Assembly: GCA_022009775.1 (NCBI GenBank) | Contig: CP091723.1 | Coordinates: 1,054,001 to 1,118,000, forward strand | DNA length: 64,000 nt | Direction: 5' to 3' | Source: Christensenella sp. | Lineage (GTDB): Bacteria > Bacillota > Clostridia > Christensenellales > CAG-917 | Shown here: positions 53,363-61,639 of the stretch, in pieces | How the letters are laid out: each line of letters starts with the position of its first letter | Numbering within the stretch: the first letter of the stretch is position 1 | Notes under the pieces: generated by a model | The model's input: the letters and a program-made list of their open reading frames with translations, nothing else | Told to the model about the DNA's origin: nothing | Databases searched by the model: none | Program-made: the position numbers and the translations under genes

Positions 53363-53527
53363 ATGGCTCAAAAAGGAGCAAGAGTTAAGGTCGTTCTTGC
53401 TTGCACGGAATGCAAACAACGCAACTACAACCTTACCAAAAACAAGCAGAAGCACCCTGATAGAATGGAGCTTCAAAAATACTGCAGATTCTGCAAAAAG
53501 CACACCTTGCACAGAGAAACAAAGTAA
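53363..53527 (+). CDS. rpmG: 50S ribosomal protein L33
   Basis: 54 aa with CTECKQRNY and CRFCKKH zinc knuckles. First gene of the rpmG-secE-nusG set. ATG 53363 after AGGAGG. Confidence 0.96.
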   Translation: MAQKGARVKVVLACTECKQRNYNLTKNKQKHPDRMELQKYCRFCKKHTLHRETK

Positions 53528-53551
53528 GGCTAGGCTAGGATAGGAGGCAAT

Positions 53552-53923
53552 ATGGCAAAGAAAACGCCAAAAACCGAAACCTCGACCATCGAAAAAACCG
53601 CGGCTGAGCAACAAGACAAAAAACAAGTGGCTGCAGTCAACGTTGATTCGAAAAATGAGTCTTCCAAATCTAATAAAAAGTCCGCGAAAAAGAATGCCGA
53701 CAAAAAGCCCAACATCTTCCAAAGAATGGCAAAGGGCATCAAGGGCATAATTTCCGAACTTAAAAAAGTGACGTGGCTCAAGGGGAAGGACGTTGGAAAG
53801 AACACGGCAGTCGTTCTTATCGTTGTTGTGCTTTTCTTCGTTATTCTTTTTGCGATTGACTACGTGCTTGGCGGTTTGTTCGGTCTTATCGTCAACGGAA
53901 AATGGACAACAGTTTTCATTTAA
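53552..53923 (+). CDS. secE: Protein translocase subunit SecE
   Basis: 123 aa: a long charged Lys/Ser-rich N-terminal region of ~60 residues, then ISELKKVTWLKGKDVGKNT amphipathic helix and one membrane helix. It clamps SecY. The long N-terminal tail is more than in typical ~60-aa SecE. Confidence 0.93.
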   Translation: MAKKTPKTETSTIEKTAAEQQDKKQVAAVNVDSKNESSKSNKKSAKKNADKKPNIFQRMAKGIKGIISELKKVTWLKGKDVGKNTAVVLIVVVLFFVILFAIDYVLGGLFGLIVNGKWTTVFI

Positions 53924-53935
53924 AAAGAGGGCGCT

Positions 53936-54463
53936 ATGGAAATTAACGAACAACCGAAATGGTACGTTGTACACACGTATTCAGGCTATGAGAATTCTGT
54001 GGAAACCGACCTTCGCAACATGATTGAAAACAACTCGCTTCAGGATTATATCTTTGATATAAAAATTCCTGTTGAAGATGACGTCGTTGAAAGAAACGGA
54101 AAAAAGAAAGTCGTTCAACGCAAGAAATTCCCGAGTTACGTTTTTATCAAGATGATCTACACCAACCACATTTGGTTTATGGTGACCAGAGCGCGCGGAG
54201 TTACAAGTTTCGTCGGCGCAGCAGGTCGTCCGATTCCGCTCACGGATGATGAGATCAGAAGAATCGGTCTTGAAACCGTCAGCATTGAAGACTTCAACAT
54301 CAAAGAAGGCGACGACGTGAGAATCGTCAACGGCGCACTTGAAAACTTCATCGGCGTTGTGGATTCCATAAGTGCAGAACGTCAAAAAGTCAAGGTTATC
54401 GTGGCAATGTTTGGACGTCAGACACCTGTCGAACTCGATTTTGCACAGGTTGAAAAACTCTGA
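53936..54463 (+). CDS. nusG: Transcription termination/antitermination protein NusG
   Basis: 175 aa. NGN domain (PKWYVVHTYSGYENSVETDL; KKFPSYVFIKM) and C-terminal KOW domain (IKEGDDVRIVNGALENFIGV). Links RNA polymerase with Rho or the ribosome. Confidence 0.96.
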   Translation: MEINEQPKWYVVHTYSGYENSVETDLRNMIENNSLQDYIFDIKIPVEDDVVERNGKKKVVQRKKFPSYVFIKMIYTNHIWFMVTRARGVTSFVGAAGRPIPLTDDEIRRIGLETVSIEDFNIKEGDDVRIVNGALENFIGVVDSISAERQKVKVIVAMFGRQTPVELDFAQVEKL

Positions 54464-54504
54464 TTTATGCGTGTAAACGCAAATTTCTGAAATCGCGTCT
54501 GCAG

Positions 54505-54576
54505 GACGCAAGTCGCAGGACTATAAACTTCGTGGGAGACGGCAAATCTATTCCTACCGTCGCAAAACCACGTTAG
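54505..54576 (+). promoter_or_regulatory. Structured leader of rplK, candidate L1-binding site
   Basis: Between nusG and rplK, GCGTC/GACGC forms one hairpin (54496-54510) and CGTGG...CCACG with inner GACGG/CCGTC forms a second (about 54530-54574), next to the AGGAGG site. In many bacteria L1 represses this operon by binding such a leader. That this one binds L1 is inferred. Confidence 0.55.
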
Positions 54577-54588
54577 TCAGGAGGATAT

Positions 54589-55014
54589 ATGGCTAAGAAA
54601 ATTACAGCAGTCGTTAAATTGCAATTGCCCGCAGGCAAAGCGACTCCGGGACCGCCCGTAGGTTCCACGCTCGGCCCTCACGGCATCAATATCGCGGGAT
54701 TCACCAAAGAATTCAACGAAAAAACTTCCAAAGACGCTGGCTTGATCATCCCGGTTATCATCACCATTTATCAAGACCACTCTTTCACTTTTGTTCTCAA
54801 GACCCCGCCGGCCCCCGTGCTCATCAAGAAAGCATGCGGTTTGCAAAGCGCATCGGCAGTCCCCAACAAGACGAAAGTCGCAACTCTCACCAAAGAGCAA
54901 CTTCGTGAAATCGCAACTATGAAAATGCCCGATCTCAACGCAGCAAACATCGACACTGCAATGAGCATGATCGCAGGCACTGCACGTAGTATGGGCGTTC
55001 TCGTGGAAGAATAA
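54589..55014 (+). CDS. rplK: 50S ribosomal protein L11
   Basis: 141 aa, with QLPAGKATPGPPVGSTLGPHG proline-rich N-domain and the rRNA-binding C-domain ending AGTARSMGVLVEE. Forms the GTPase-associated centre with L10/L12. Confidence 0.97.
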   Translation: MAKKITAVVKLQLPAGKATPGPPVGSTLGPHGINIAGFTKEFNEKTSKDAGLIIPVIITIYQDHSFTFVLKTPPAPVLIKKACGLQSASAVPNKTKVATLTKEQLREIATMKMPDLNAANIDTAMSMIAGTARSMGVLVEE

Positions 55015-55024
55015 GGAGGTTTGT

Positions 55025-55714
55025 ATGAAACGCGGTAAACATTATATTGATTCGAAAAAACTCATCGACAGCACCAAACTTTACGAAAGCAACGAAGCAA
55101 TCGCGATTGCAGTTGAAACCGCAAAGTCCAAATTCGATGAAACGATAGAATTGCACGTTAAACTCGGTATCGATCCCCGTCACGCAGATCAACAAGTTCG
55201 TGGCGTCGTCGTTCTTCCCAACGGAACAGGTAAGACCGTCCGTGTGCTTGCAATCTGCAAGGGCGCAAAGGCTGACGAAGCAAAAGCAGCAGGCGCAGAT
55301 TTCGTCGGCGGTGAAGAAATGATCCAAAAGATTCAACAAGAAAACTGGTTCGACTATGACGTTATCGTCACAACTCCCGATATGATGGGTATTGTCGGTC
55401 GTCTCGGTAAAGTGCTCGGCCCGAAGGGCTTGATGCCGAACCCCAAATCCGGAACCGTCACTATGGATATCACTCGTGCTATCCACGACATCAAAGCCGG
55501 TAAAGTTGAATACAGAGTTGACAAGCAAGCAATCTGCCACGTGCCTTTCGGCAAAGCGTCTTTCGGCGCAGAGAAACTCCAAGAGAACTTCAACACTCTT
55601 ATGGAAGCACTCGTCAAGGCAAAACCGGCAGCAGCAAAAGGCGTGTATTTCCGCTCCATCTACATTGCAACCACGATGGGACCGTCCATCAAGGTTCTCT
55701 ACAGAATGGGCTAA
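55025..55714 (+). CDS. rplA: 50S ribosomal protein L1
   Basis: 229 aa. KFDETIELHVKLGIDPRHAD, RGVVVLPNGTGK and GPKGLMPNPKSGTVT are conserved. Stalk protein at the E site. AAGGAGG before ATG. Followed by three tandem E1 elements. Confidence 0.97.
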   Translation: MKRGKHYIDSKKLIDSTKLYESNEAIAIAVETAKSKFDETIELHVKLGIDPRHADQQVRGVVVLPNGTGKTVRVLAICKGAKADEAKAAGADFVGGEEMIQKIQQENWFDYDVIVTTPDMMGIVGRLGKVLGPKGLMPNPKSGTVTMDITRAIHDIKAGKVEYRVDKQAICHVPFGKASFGAEKLQENFNTLMEALVKAKPAAAKGVYFRSIYIATTMGPSIKVLYRMG

Positions 55715-55715
55715 G

Positions 55716-55842
55716 AAAAACTGCGCTATTTAGCTAATAACTTCGGCAGAGCCGCACTCTCGCCAATTCACGTACGCATAGTACGTTAGGATTGTCGCTA
55801 GTGCGGCTCTTTCTTGTTCTTCATCTAAATATCGCAGTTTTT
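55716..55842 (+). repeat. Folded 3' element E1, rplA copy 1
   Basis: Outer arms AAAAACTGCGCTATTTAG and CTAAATATCGCAGTTTTT; AGAGCCGCACT pairs with AGTGCGGCTCT; CAAT with ATTG (CAAC/GTTG elsewhere); tip ACGTAC-GCATA-GTACGT. Starts one base after the stop. Confidence 0.85.
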
Positions 55843-55966
55843 ACAAGTACTATTTAGCGAATAACTACGGCAGAGCCACGCTCCCGTCAACTCATGTACG
55901 CATAGTACGTTAGGATTGTTGCTAGTGCGGCTCTTTTTTGTTCATCATCTAAATATCGCAGTTTTT
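55843..55966 (+). repeat. Folded element E1, rplA copy 2
   Basis: Exactly 124 bp after copy 1. The 5' outer arm is shortened to ACTATTTAG, so its AAAAACTGCG partner is missing; the inner helices remain with one mismatch (AGAGCCACGCT opposite AGTGCGGCTCT). Confidence 0.85.
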
Positions 55967-56090
55967 ACAAGTACTATTTAGCGAATAACTTCGGCAGAGC
56001 CGCACTCCCGTCAACTCATGTACACATAGTACGTTAGGATTGTCGCTAGTGCGGCTCTTTCTTGTTCTTCATCTAAATATCGCAGTTTTT
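55967..56090 (+). repeat. Folded element E1, rplA copy 3
   Basis: A further 124 bp on. Its 3' outer arm with T7 could pair with the 5' arm of copy 1, giving one large three-branched fold, or each copy could fold on its own. Confidence 0.85.
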
Positions 56091-56109
56091 TTGTAATTAA
56101 TAATTTAAC

Positions 56110-56165
56110 TGCGCCGAAAATCTTTGCTATCAGTCTTGCAAGGATAAAAACTCGTGTCAAAAAGC
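56110..56165 (-). repeat. Fragment of structured repeat R3 (reversed)
   Basis: On the minus strand it carries ACTGATAGCAAAGATTTTCG and a little flanking sequence of the R3 unit. Confidence 0.7.
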
Positions 56166-56195
56166 CGACAATAAAAAACTATTTTGCAAAATCGG

Positions 56196-56225
56196 TTGAC
56201 ATAGATAGCGGAAAAATTGTATTAT
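56196..56225 (+). promoter_or_regulatory. Promoter of rplJL
   Basis: TTGACA (56196-56201), 18-bp spacer, TATTAT (56220-56225), just before the L10 leader. Confidence 0.75.
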
Positions 56226-56231
56226 ATATGC

Positions 56232-56345
56232 GTTCCAAAGACAGCAAGTGGCATTCTATGCCGTAAGCACTCATACGCTTGCCGAGGATACGCTCAATAT
56301 CTTGTGTATTTTTGCGTCATTCTCGTTTGGAATGACGCTTTAATT
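56232..56345 (+). ncRNA. L10 leader with attenuator hairpin
   Basis: CCAAAGACAGCAAGTGGC ... GCTTGCCGAGGATACGC matches the conserved L10(L12)4-binding leader of rplJ (CAAAGACAGCAGGUG...CCUGCCGAGG). It is followed at about 56315-56340 by GCGTCATTC/GAATGACGC and a T-rich run, fitting a regulatory terminator. Excess L10-L12 complex would shut off the operon. Confidence 0.85.
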
Positions 56346-56384
56346 TTATGCGACGAAAGTCGCCAACTTTTATAGGAGGTAAAG

Positions 56385-56879
56385 ATGAACAAAGAAGTTC
56401 TTGAGGCCAAAAAGCAACAGGTCGAAGAAATCAAGGCGAAAATCTCATCTGCAAAATCCATCGTCATCGTTGACTACATGGGACTTACAGTTGCTCAAGA
56501 TACAGCATTCCGTAAGGAACTCAGAGAAAACGGCGTGGACTACGCAGTGCTCAAAAACCGTCTTGTGAAGATTGCTTTCAACGAACTCGGTTACACCCAA
56601 TTCGACGAAGCTCTCAACGGTCCTACGGCAGTTGCATTCTCATCCACAGACGCAGTCGCTCCTGCAAAGTACGTTGTCAAAAACATCAAGGCATTCAACA
56701 AGATGAAGACAAAGTGCGGCATGGTTGAAGGCGCATTTATGGACGAAGCCGGCTTGAAACAAATCGCAGAAATTCCGTCCAAGGAAATTTTGCTCTCAAA
56801 GATGCTTGGCTCTTTGCAAGCACCCATCTCAAAACTTGCTATTTGCTTGAACAAGATTGCAGAGGCAAAGGCAGAGTAA
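56385..56879 (+). CDS. rplJ: 50S ribosomal protein L10
   Basis: 164 aa. KSIVIVDYMGLTVAQDTAFR and DYAVLKNRLVKIA in the rRNA-binding domain; C-terminal helix binds L12 dimers. AGGAGGT site at ideal spacing. Intact. Confidence 0.96.
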   Translation: MNKEVLEAKKQQVEEIKAKISSAKSIVIVDYMGLTVAQDTAFRKELRENGVDYAVLKNRLVKIAFNELGYTQFDEALNGPTAVAFSSTDAVAPAKYVVKNIKAFNKMKTKCGMVEGAFMDEAGLKQIAEIPSKEILLSKMLGSLQAPISKLAICLNKIAEAKAE

Positions 56880-56931
56880 CGCTGGTCGCGTGACCAAAAA
56901 CAAAAAAAATAATTAAACGGAGAAAACAAAA

Positions 56932-57300
56932 ATGGCAGATTTGAATAAACTTATGGAAGAAATCAAGGCGATGACCGTTCTTGAACTCAACGATTTCGTA
57001 AAAGCACTCGAAGAAGAATTCGGCGTCAGCGCAGCAGCTCCCGTCGCAGCAGCAGGCGCAGTTGCAGCAGCACCCGCAGAAGAAGAGAAGACCGAATTTG
57101 ACGTCGTTCTCAAAGAAGTCGGCCCCAACAAAGTTCAAGTTATCAAGGTCGTCAAAGACGCAACCGGACTTGGTCTTGTCGAAGCAAAAGGCGTTGTGGA
57201 CGGAGCACCCAAGACCGTCAAAGAAGCAATGCCCAAAGACGCAGCAGAAGCTCTCGTTGCAAAATTCAAAGAAGTTGGCGCAACCGCAGAACTCAAGTAA
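56932..57300 (+). CDS. rplL: 50S ribosomal protein L7/L12
   Basis: 122 aa. N-terminal dimerisation helices (MTVLELNDFVKALEEEFGV), Ala-rich hinge, and C-domain KTEFDVVLKEVGPNKVQVIK with GLGLVEAKGVVDGAP. Flexible stalk that recruits GTPase factors. Confidence 0.97.
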   Translation: MADLNKLMEEIKAMTVLELNDFVKALEEEFGVSAAAPVAAAGAVAAAPAEEEKTEFDVVLKEVGPNKVQVIKVVKDATGLGLVEAKGVVDGAPKTVKEAMPKDAAEALVAKFKEVGATAELK

Positions 57301-57322
57301 TTTTTACACCTACTATATAAAG

Positions 57323-57353
57323 AAACGACTTGCAACCGCAAGTCGTTTTTTTT
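57323..57353 (+). terminator. Terminator of rplJL
   Basis: AAACGACTTGC and GCAAGTCGTTT pair around AACC, followed by T-run. Confidence 0.93.
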
Positions 57354-57466
57354 ATCAAAAAAATAATGCACAGTAAATGTCATATACGATATTATTGCAC
57401 AAAAAAACATTGATTACTCGTCAGTATAGTGTTAGAATATCATTATTATCAATATAGGGAGTTTTT

Positions 57467-59284
57467 ATGGCAAACCAAAAATATGAAATCGAAAAACATA
57501 CAGTTGATACTGTTTTGTCTTGGATAAAGACCAGAGAGGTCGTTATTCCTGAAATTCAACGTCCGTTTGTTTGGAAAGCGACACAAGTGCGTGATTTGAT
57601 AGATTCGCTTTATAAAGGGTATCCAGTTGGATACCTTATTGTAAGTAGAAGTCATGAAATGCGCCTTAAGGACGGCAGTATGTCAAAAGGACAGCGTATT
57701 CTTATTGACGGGCAACAGAGAGTTACTGCACTTATGGCTGCTATTTTGGGACGTAGCGTTCTCAACAACGATTATAAAGAAAAATTTATCAAAATAGCAT
57801 ATAACCCATTTGCAGATGGTGATGAAAACCTGTTTGAAGTTCAAGATCAATCGCATTTGAAAAGTAAGAAATGGATTGCCGATATTTCAATTTTATTTGA
57901 TGATGATTTTGATGACTACGAGTATATTGAGACTTATTGTCGTGAAAATCCAGAAATGGACTTTAAGACTCTCAATAATAAGATAAAACGAATAGTTGAT
58001 ATCAAGACGAAAGATCTTGGAATTATTGAAATATCTTCTGAACTTGATATTGACACGGTAACTGATATATTTATTCGTATAAATTCAAAAGGTGCAGTAT
58101 TGAGTCAAGCAGACTTTGCAATGAGTAAAATTGCGGCGGACGAAAAATACGGTGGAAATATTTTGCGCAAGGCAATTGATTATTTCTGTCACGTTGCAGT
58201 TGAACCGATATTCTATGACACATTACTCAAAAATGATTCGCAATTTATTGCTTCTGATTTGGGGAAAGAAATGGCATGGCTCAGAAATGACACGGGCTCT
58301 ATATATGATCCGTCATATGAGGATATGTTGCGTGTTTCTTTTATTCATATGTTTTCAAGGGGAAAACTCAAAGATTTGGTGAGTTTACTCTCAGGACGTG
58401 ACTTTGAAACACGCGATTACAAAGAAGAGATAGCAGAAGACTCTTTCAAAAAACTTACAGAAGGCATAAAGCACTTTATGCATCAATACTATTTTGAGCA
58501 ATTCGTTTTGGCAGTACGAGGTGCGGGCTTCGTAAGCAACAAACTTATAAGTTCGCAAAACGTGCTTGACTTTGCGTATGTTGTATTTCTAAAATTGGCA
58601 TTGTCGGATGAGGTTGGCAAAACTGAGATTAAACGCTATGTGTCAAAGTGGCTTGTAATGTCAATATTGACAGGACGTTATTCTGCATCACCTGAAAGCA
58701 GAATGGATCAGGATATCAGAAATATCAATGAGAAGGGAGTTGTAAAATACCTTGAAGAGATTGAAAAAGCAGAATTGTCCGATGCGTTCTGGGAATTTGG
58801 CTTGCCTCAAAAATTAGATACGCCAAACTCTGCCGCACCTGCATTGTCTGCATACTTTGCGGCGCAGATTGTATTGGGTGATAAAGGGGTGTTCTCTGCA
58901 ACTTCAACGGTACGTGATTTATATGGCGCAAGCGATGTGCATCACATTTTCCCGAAAGCATATTTGCAAAGGACGGGGATTTTAGATAATCGTGCGATCT
59001 ACAATCAAGTTGCAAACTACGTATATTTGGATACGCCTATAAATATAACAATCGGTGATAAATCGCCCAACGTATATTTTAAGGACGCATTCGAGTCGGC
59101 AAGGGAAACTGGTACAGTCTTTGGGTATTCGATGACAGAAAAAGAGTTGAAAGATAATTTGATAATGAATTGTATCCCGATTGAAATTGAAAACTGGGAC
59201 TACAATGATTATCAAGCAAAATTCCTTGTCAAAAGACGCAAGATGATGGCAAAAAAAATACAAGATTATTATAATAAACTGTAA
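57467..59284 (+). CDS. GmrSD-like nuclease (DUF262 + DUF1524/HNH)
   Basis: 605 aa single-chain protein. N-terminal DUF262 with IPEIQRPFVWK, LIDGQQRVTAL (the IDGQQR ParB/Srx-like nucleotide-binding motif) and FIRINSKGAVLSQADF. C-terminal DUF1524 with DVHHIFPKAYL, an HNH-type site, followed by VANYVYLDTPIN. Fused GmrS/GmrD proteins are type IV enzymes that cut DNA with modified (e.g. glucosylated) bases of phages. AT-richer than neighbours, with its own terminator and no partner. Defence is the likely role. Confidence 0.85.
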   Translation: MANQKYEIEKHTVDTVLSWIKTREVVIPEIQRPFVWKATQVRDLIDSLYKGYPVGYLIVSRSHEMRLKDGSMSKGQRILIDGQQRVTALMAAILGRSVLNNDYKEKFIKIAYNPFADGDENLFEVQDQSHLKSKKWIADISILFDDDFDDYEYIETYCRENPEMDFKTLNNKIKRIVDIKTKDLGIIEISSELDIDTVTDIFIRINSKGAVLSQADFAMSKIAADEKYGGNILRKAIDYFCHVAVEPIFYDTLLKNDSQFIASDLGKEMAWLRNDTGSIYDPSYEDMLRVSFIHMFSRGKLKDLVSLLSGRDFETRDYKEEIAEDSFKKLTEGIKHFMHQYYFEQFVLAVRGAGFVSNKLISSQNVLDFAYVVFLKLALSDEVGKTEIKRYVSKWLVMSILTGRYSASPESRMDQDIRNINEKGVVKYLEEIEKAELSDAFWEFGLPQKLDTPNSAAPALSAYFAAQIVLGDKGVFSATSTVRDLYGASDVHHIFPKAYLQRTGILDNRAIYNQVANYVYLDTPINITIGDKSPNVYFKDAFESARETGTVFGYSMTEKELKDNLIMNCIPIEIENWDYNDYQAKFLVKRRKMMAKKIQDYYNKL

Positions 59285-59286
59285 AA

Positions 59287-59319
59287 ATAAAACGCGAAAA
59301 AAATTCGCGTTTTATTTTT
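59287..59319. terminator. Perfect palindromic terminator
   Basis: AATAAAACGCGAA pairs with TTCGCGTTTTATT around AAAAA; works on both strands. Confidence 0.9.
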
Positions 59320-59328
59320 GAAAAAGCG

Positions 59329-59357
59329 TTGACAAATGGGTTTATGTCGTGTATATT
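59329..59357 (+). promoter_or_regulatory. Promoter of the PerR-rubrerythrin operon
   Basis: TTGACA (59329-59334), 17-bp spacer, TATATT (59352-59357). Confidence 0.8.
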
Positions 59358-59384
59358 ATAAGTAATAAGAATTGTTATCAATAA
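59355..59384 (+). promoter_or_regulatory. Candidate PerR/Fur operator
   Basis: ATTATAAGTAATAAGAATTG followed by TTATCAATAAG overlaps the -10 box and start site. It is an AT-rich imperfect inverted repeat (TAATAA ... TTGTTA) of the PerR/Fur box kind. Autoregulation by the adjacent gene would follow. Confidence 0.55.
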
Positions 59385-59414
59385 GAAATCAACAAATAAC
59401 AGAAAAGGAAGCAA

Positions 59415-59823
59415 ATGGCAACGAGAAACACACACCAAAAAAGAAGTGATTGCAAGGATCGTCAAAGAATCGTGCGATCATCCGACCGCCGAAATGGTTT
59501 TGAAAAAAGCAAGGGTAGAGTTGCCTGCGCTCAGTCTCGGCACGGTGTATCGTGTGCTCAAAGATATGGCGAAAAACGGCGAGATCAGAGAAGTCGTTTG
59601 CAAGGATGCTCCGTCAAGATTTGACAAAACCACCATCGATCACGGGCATTTCACTTGCGTGAAGTGCGGCAAAGTCAAGGACGTATTTTTCAATCTTGAC
59701 AAAATCGATGAAAGCGTTGTAAACTTTGGTGGGGACAATGTCCTTGAAAGCCAGATATTTTTCAGGGGAATATGCTCTGAATGCAACAATTGCGAGTCAA
59801 AATCCGCTCATGCGGTAGAATAA
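59415..59823 (+). CDS. perR: PerR/Fur-family metal-dependent repressor, frame broken once
   Basis: About 135 aa after removing one A from 59426-59428 (or from 59437-59442), which joins the ATG at 59415 behind AAAAGGAAG to the rest. DNA-binding half: HPTAEMVLKKARVELPALSLGTVYRVLKDMAK, here split: HPTAEMVLKKARVELP and SLGTVYRVLKDM. Metal-binding half: DHGHFTCVKCGKVKD and the second CxxC (CSECNNC) that binds structural zinc. Lies 30 bp before rubrerythrin, so PerR-type peroxide sensing is favoured over iron sensing. Confidence 0.85.
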
Positions 59824-59853
59824 AAAAATAAGACATTTTAAGGAGAAAACACT

Positions 59854-60399
59854 ATGGCAAAATTTATATGTCCGGTTTGCGGATACGTGCATGAAGGCGA
59901 CAGCGCACCCGAAAGATGCCCCCAATGCGGCTGCCCGGGTAGCAAATTTATCAAAGACAACGGCGAACAAAAAGTTTGGGCTGCCGAACACGTCATTGGC
60001 GTCGGTCAAGGCGTCTCCCAAGACATTTACGAAGGTCTCAAAGCCAACTTCGAAGGCGAATGCACCGAAGTGGGTATGTATCTTGCAATGGCAAGAGCCG
60101 CTCACCGCGAAGGCTATCCCGAGATCGGTCTTTACTGGGAAAAGGCTGCATTTGAAGAGGCTGAGCATGCCGCAAAATTCTGCGAACTTCTCGGCGAACT
60201 CGTCAGCCCGTCCACCAAAGAGAACCTTCAAAAACGCGTTGAAGCCGAAAACGGTGCAACCAAAGGTAAATTTGAACTTGCAAAACGCGCCAAAGAAGAA
60301 GGCCTTGACGCAATTCACGACACCGTGCATGAAATGGCACGTGACGAAGCACGTCATGGGAAGGCTTTTGAGGGACTTCTTGCTCGCTACTTCAAGTAA
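59854..60399 (+). CDS. Reverse rubrerythrin
   Basis: 181 aa. The rubredoxin-like FeS4 domain (CPVCGY...CPQCG) is at the N-terminus, ahead of the ferritin-like di-iron domain with EGECTEVGMY, FEEAEHA and DEARHGKAF. This order is the 'reverse' form used by Clostridia to reduce peroxide and oxygen. Transcribed with the PerR-like gene. AAGGAG site. Confidence 0.92.
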   Translation: MAKFICPVCGYVHEGDSAPERCPQCGCPGSKFIKDNGEQKVWAAEHVIGVGQGVSQDIYEGLKANFEGECTEVGMYLAMARAAHREGYPEIGLYWEKAAFEEAEHAAKFCELLGELVSPSTKENLQKRVEAENGATKGKFELAKRAKEEGLDAIHDTVHEMARDEARHGKAFEGLLARYFK

Positions 60400-60526
60400 A
60401 AAATGCGCTAAATAGCGACTGACTTTGTCAGCACCCCGAGCCTGTCAACTCATGTACGATATGTACATTAGGGTTGCCATTTTCGGGGTGCTTTCGCGTC
60501 ATTCATCTATTTATCGCATTTTTTTT
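60398..60526 (+). repeat. Folded 3' element E1, copy at rubrerythrin
   Basis: Starts within the stop codon. Outer arms AAAAATGCGCTAAATAG and CTATTTATCGCATTTTT (one mismatch at the same place as in gap); GACTGAC with GTCATTC; AGCACCCCGA with TCGGGGTGCT; CAAC with GTTG; tip ATGTAC-GATAT-GTACAT. Ends in T8. Confidence 0.85.
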
Positions 60527-60576
60527 GTAATTAATAATTAATAATTAATAATGAATAATTGTGGAAGGCGAAGCCT

Positions 60577-61105
60577 TATCCAAAAGCCTATTTGGAGCGT
60601 ACTCATAAACGGACTGTGCAACTTAAAAGACGGAACACGAGCCGCAACGGCGGCGAGCAAATCGAGCGTCGGACTTACGTCACACACAAGCCCATTTTGC
60701 AACGATTACAACTCGTTGTAATCGTTTGCCTTTTGGTCTTTGTGTTCCTTTTCCCACACGCCAAAAACTGCGCTTTCATCTTTCTTACTCACACTCAAGT
60801 TCGCTTGTTTTTGACGTGCGGGAGCCCTTGTGTGTGAAGTACGAGAATGCGTGGCGTTTTGTTGCGTAGCTGCCACGCAGGCGAAGTGGCATAATAAGAG
60901 AAATGGCGTAAGTTATGTCTCGACCGAGTGTTGTCCCCCGCTACGCGGTCACCGTGGGTTCCCTTTTAAGGGGGAACGGTGATAGGGAAAACACCTGAGG
61001 AAAAGGGAAAGTTGCATTTATAGTTTCAAACGCAAAACTTTTGTAGAGTGGCGGAAGAAATACCGGCGTGGACCGGAAAGATGGGGCAATTCTATTTAGA
61101 GTACA
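60577..61105 (-). repeat. Dispersed repeat R2, copy c (reversed)
   Basis: Reverse complement of copy b over most of its length, with an additional ~80-bp insertion (about 60690-60800) rich in short inverted pieces. No supported gene in 60527-61144. Confidence 0.75.
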
Positions 61106-61144
61106 CGCCGAAAAGCTATTGTAGAGCCGCGAATTATTCAAGCA

Positions 61145-61639
61145 TTATACAGTGAAGGGCAAAATTTTGCACCACTCGGTGACAAGTCGGTCAAGAGAAC
61201 AGGCTGCGTTTGCCGGGCTTGTGGACGGCAAGACTTCCGCGATTTCGGCAAGGTCGGGATGATATTTGACGAGATAGTTGAAAGACGCTTTGCCGTTGCA
61301 GAATATGCGCTCGATTTTCGTTTCGCTAATAATTTTTTCTATGTCGGCAGGAATTACGTTGTATATCGCAGAATCCTTGCTAGATTCTATATCGCATTCT
61401 TCCACGCTGTCGTACAGTGCTATATCGTGTCGGATGAGAGCGGCTGATTTTTCGACTTTTGACATAGCGGTGAAGTCTTCGTCGAAAAGACGAGAAAGCA
61501 CCCGCCAAAAGCGATTTTGCGGGTGCATATAATAGAAGCCGTTTTCCACCGATTTGATGGACGGAACGCTGCCGAGAATGAGAATTCTCGCGTTTTTGCT
61601 CGTCACGGCGGGGAAGGGATGTTTGACGTGGCGCAACAT
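61145..61639 (-). CDS. Uracil/hypoxanthine-DNA glycosylase (UDG superfamily, family 6-like)
   Basis: 164 aa. ILILGSVPSIKS, then YYMHPQNRFWRVL and the C-terminal LPSTSPANA loop are the conserved blocks of family 6 (hypoxanthine-DNA glycosylase) enzymes, which remove deaminated bases. Its ATG overlaps the stop of the GH27 gene as TAATG, an odd functional pairing but clear coupling. Confidence 0.85.
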   Translation of the reverse strand: MLRHVKHPFPAVTSKNARILILGSVPSIKSVENGFYYMHPQNRFWRVLSRLFDEDFTAMSKVEKSAALIRHDIALYDSVEECDIESSKDSAIYNVIPADIEKIISETKIERIFCNGKASFNYLVKYHPDLAEIAEVLPSTSPANAACSLDRLVTEWCKILPFTV

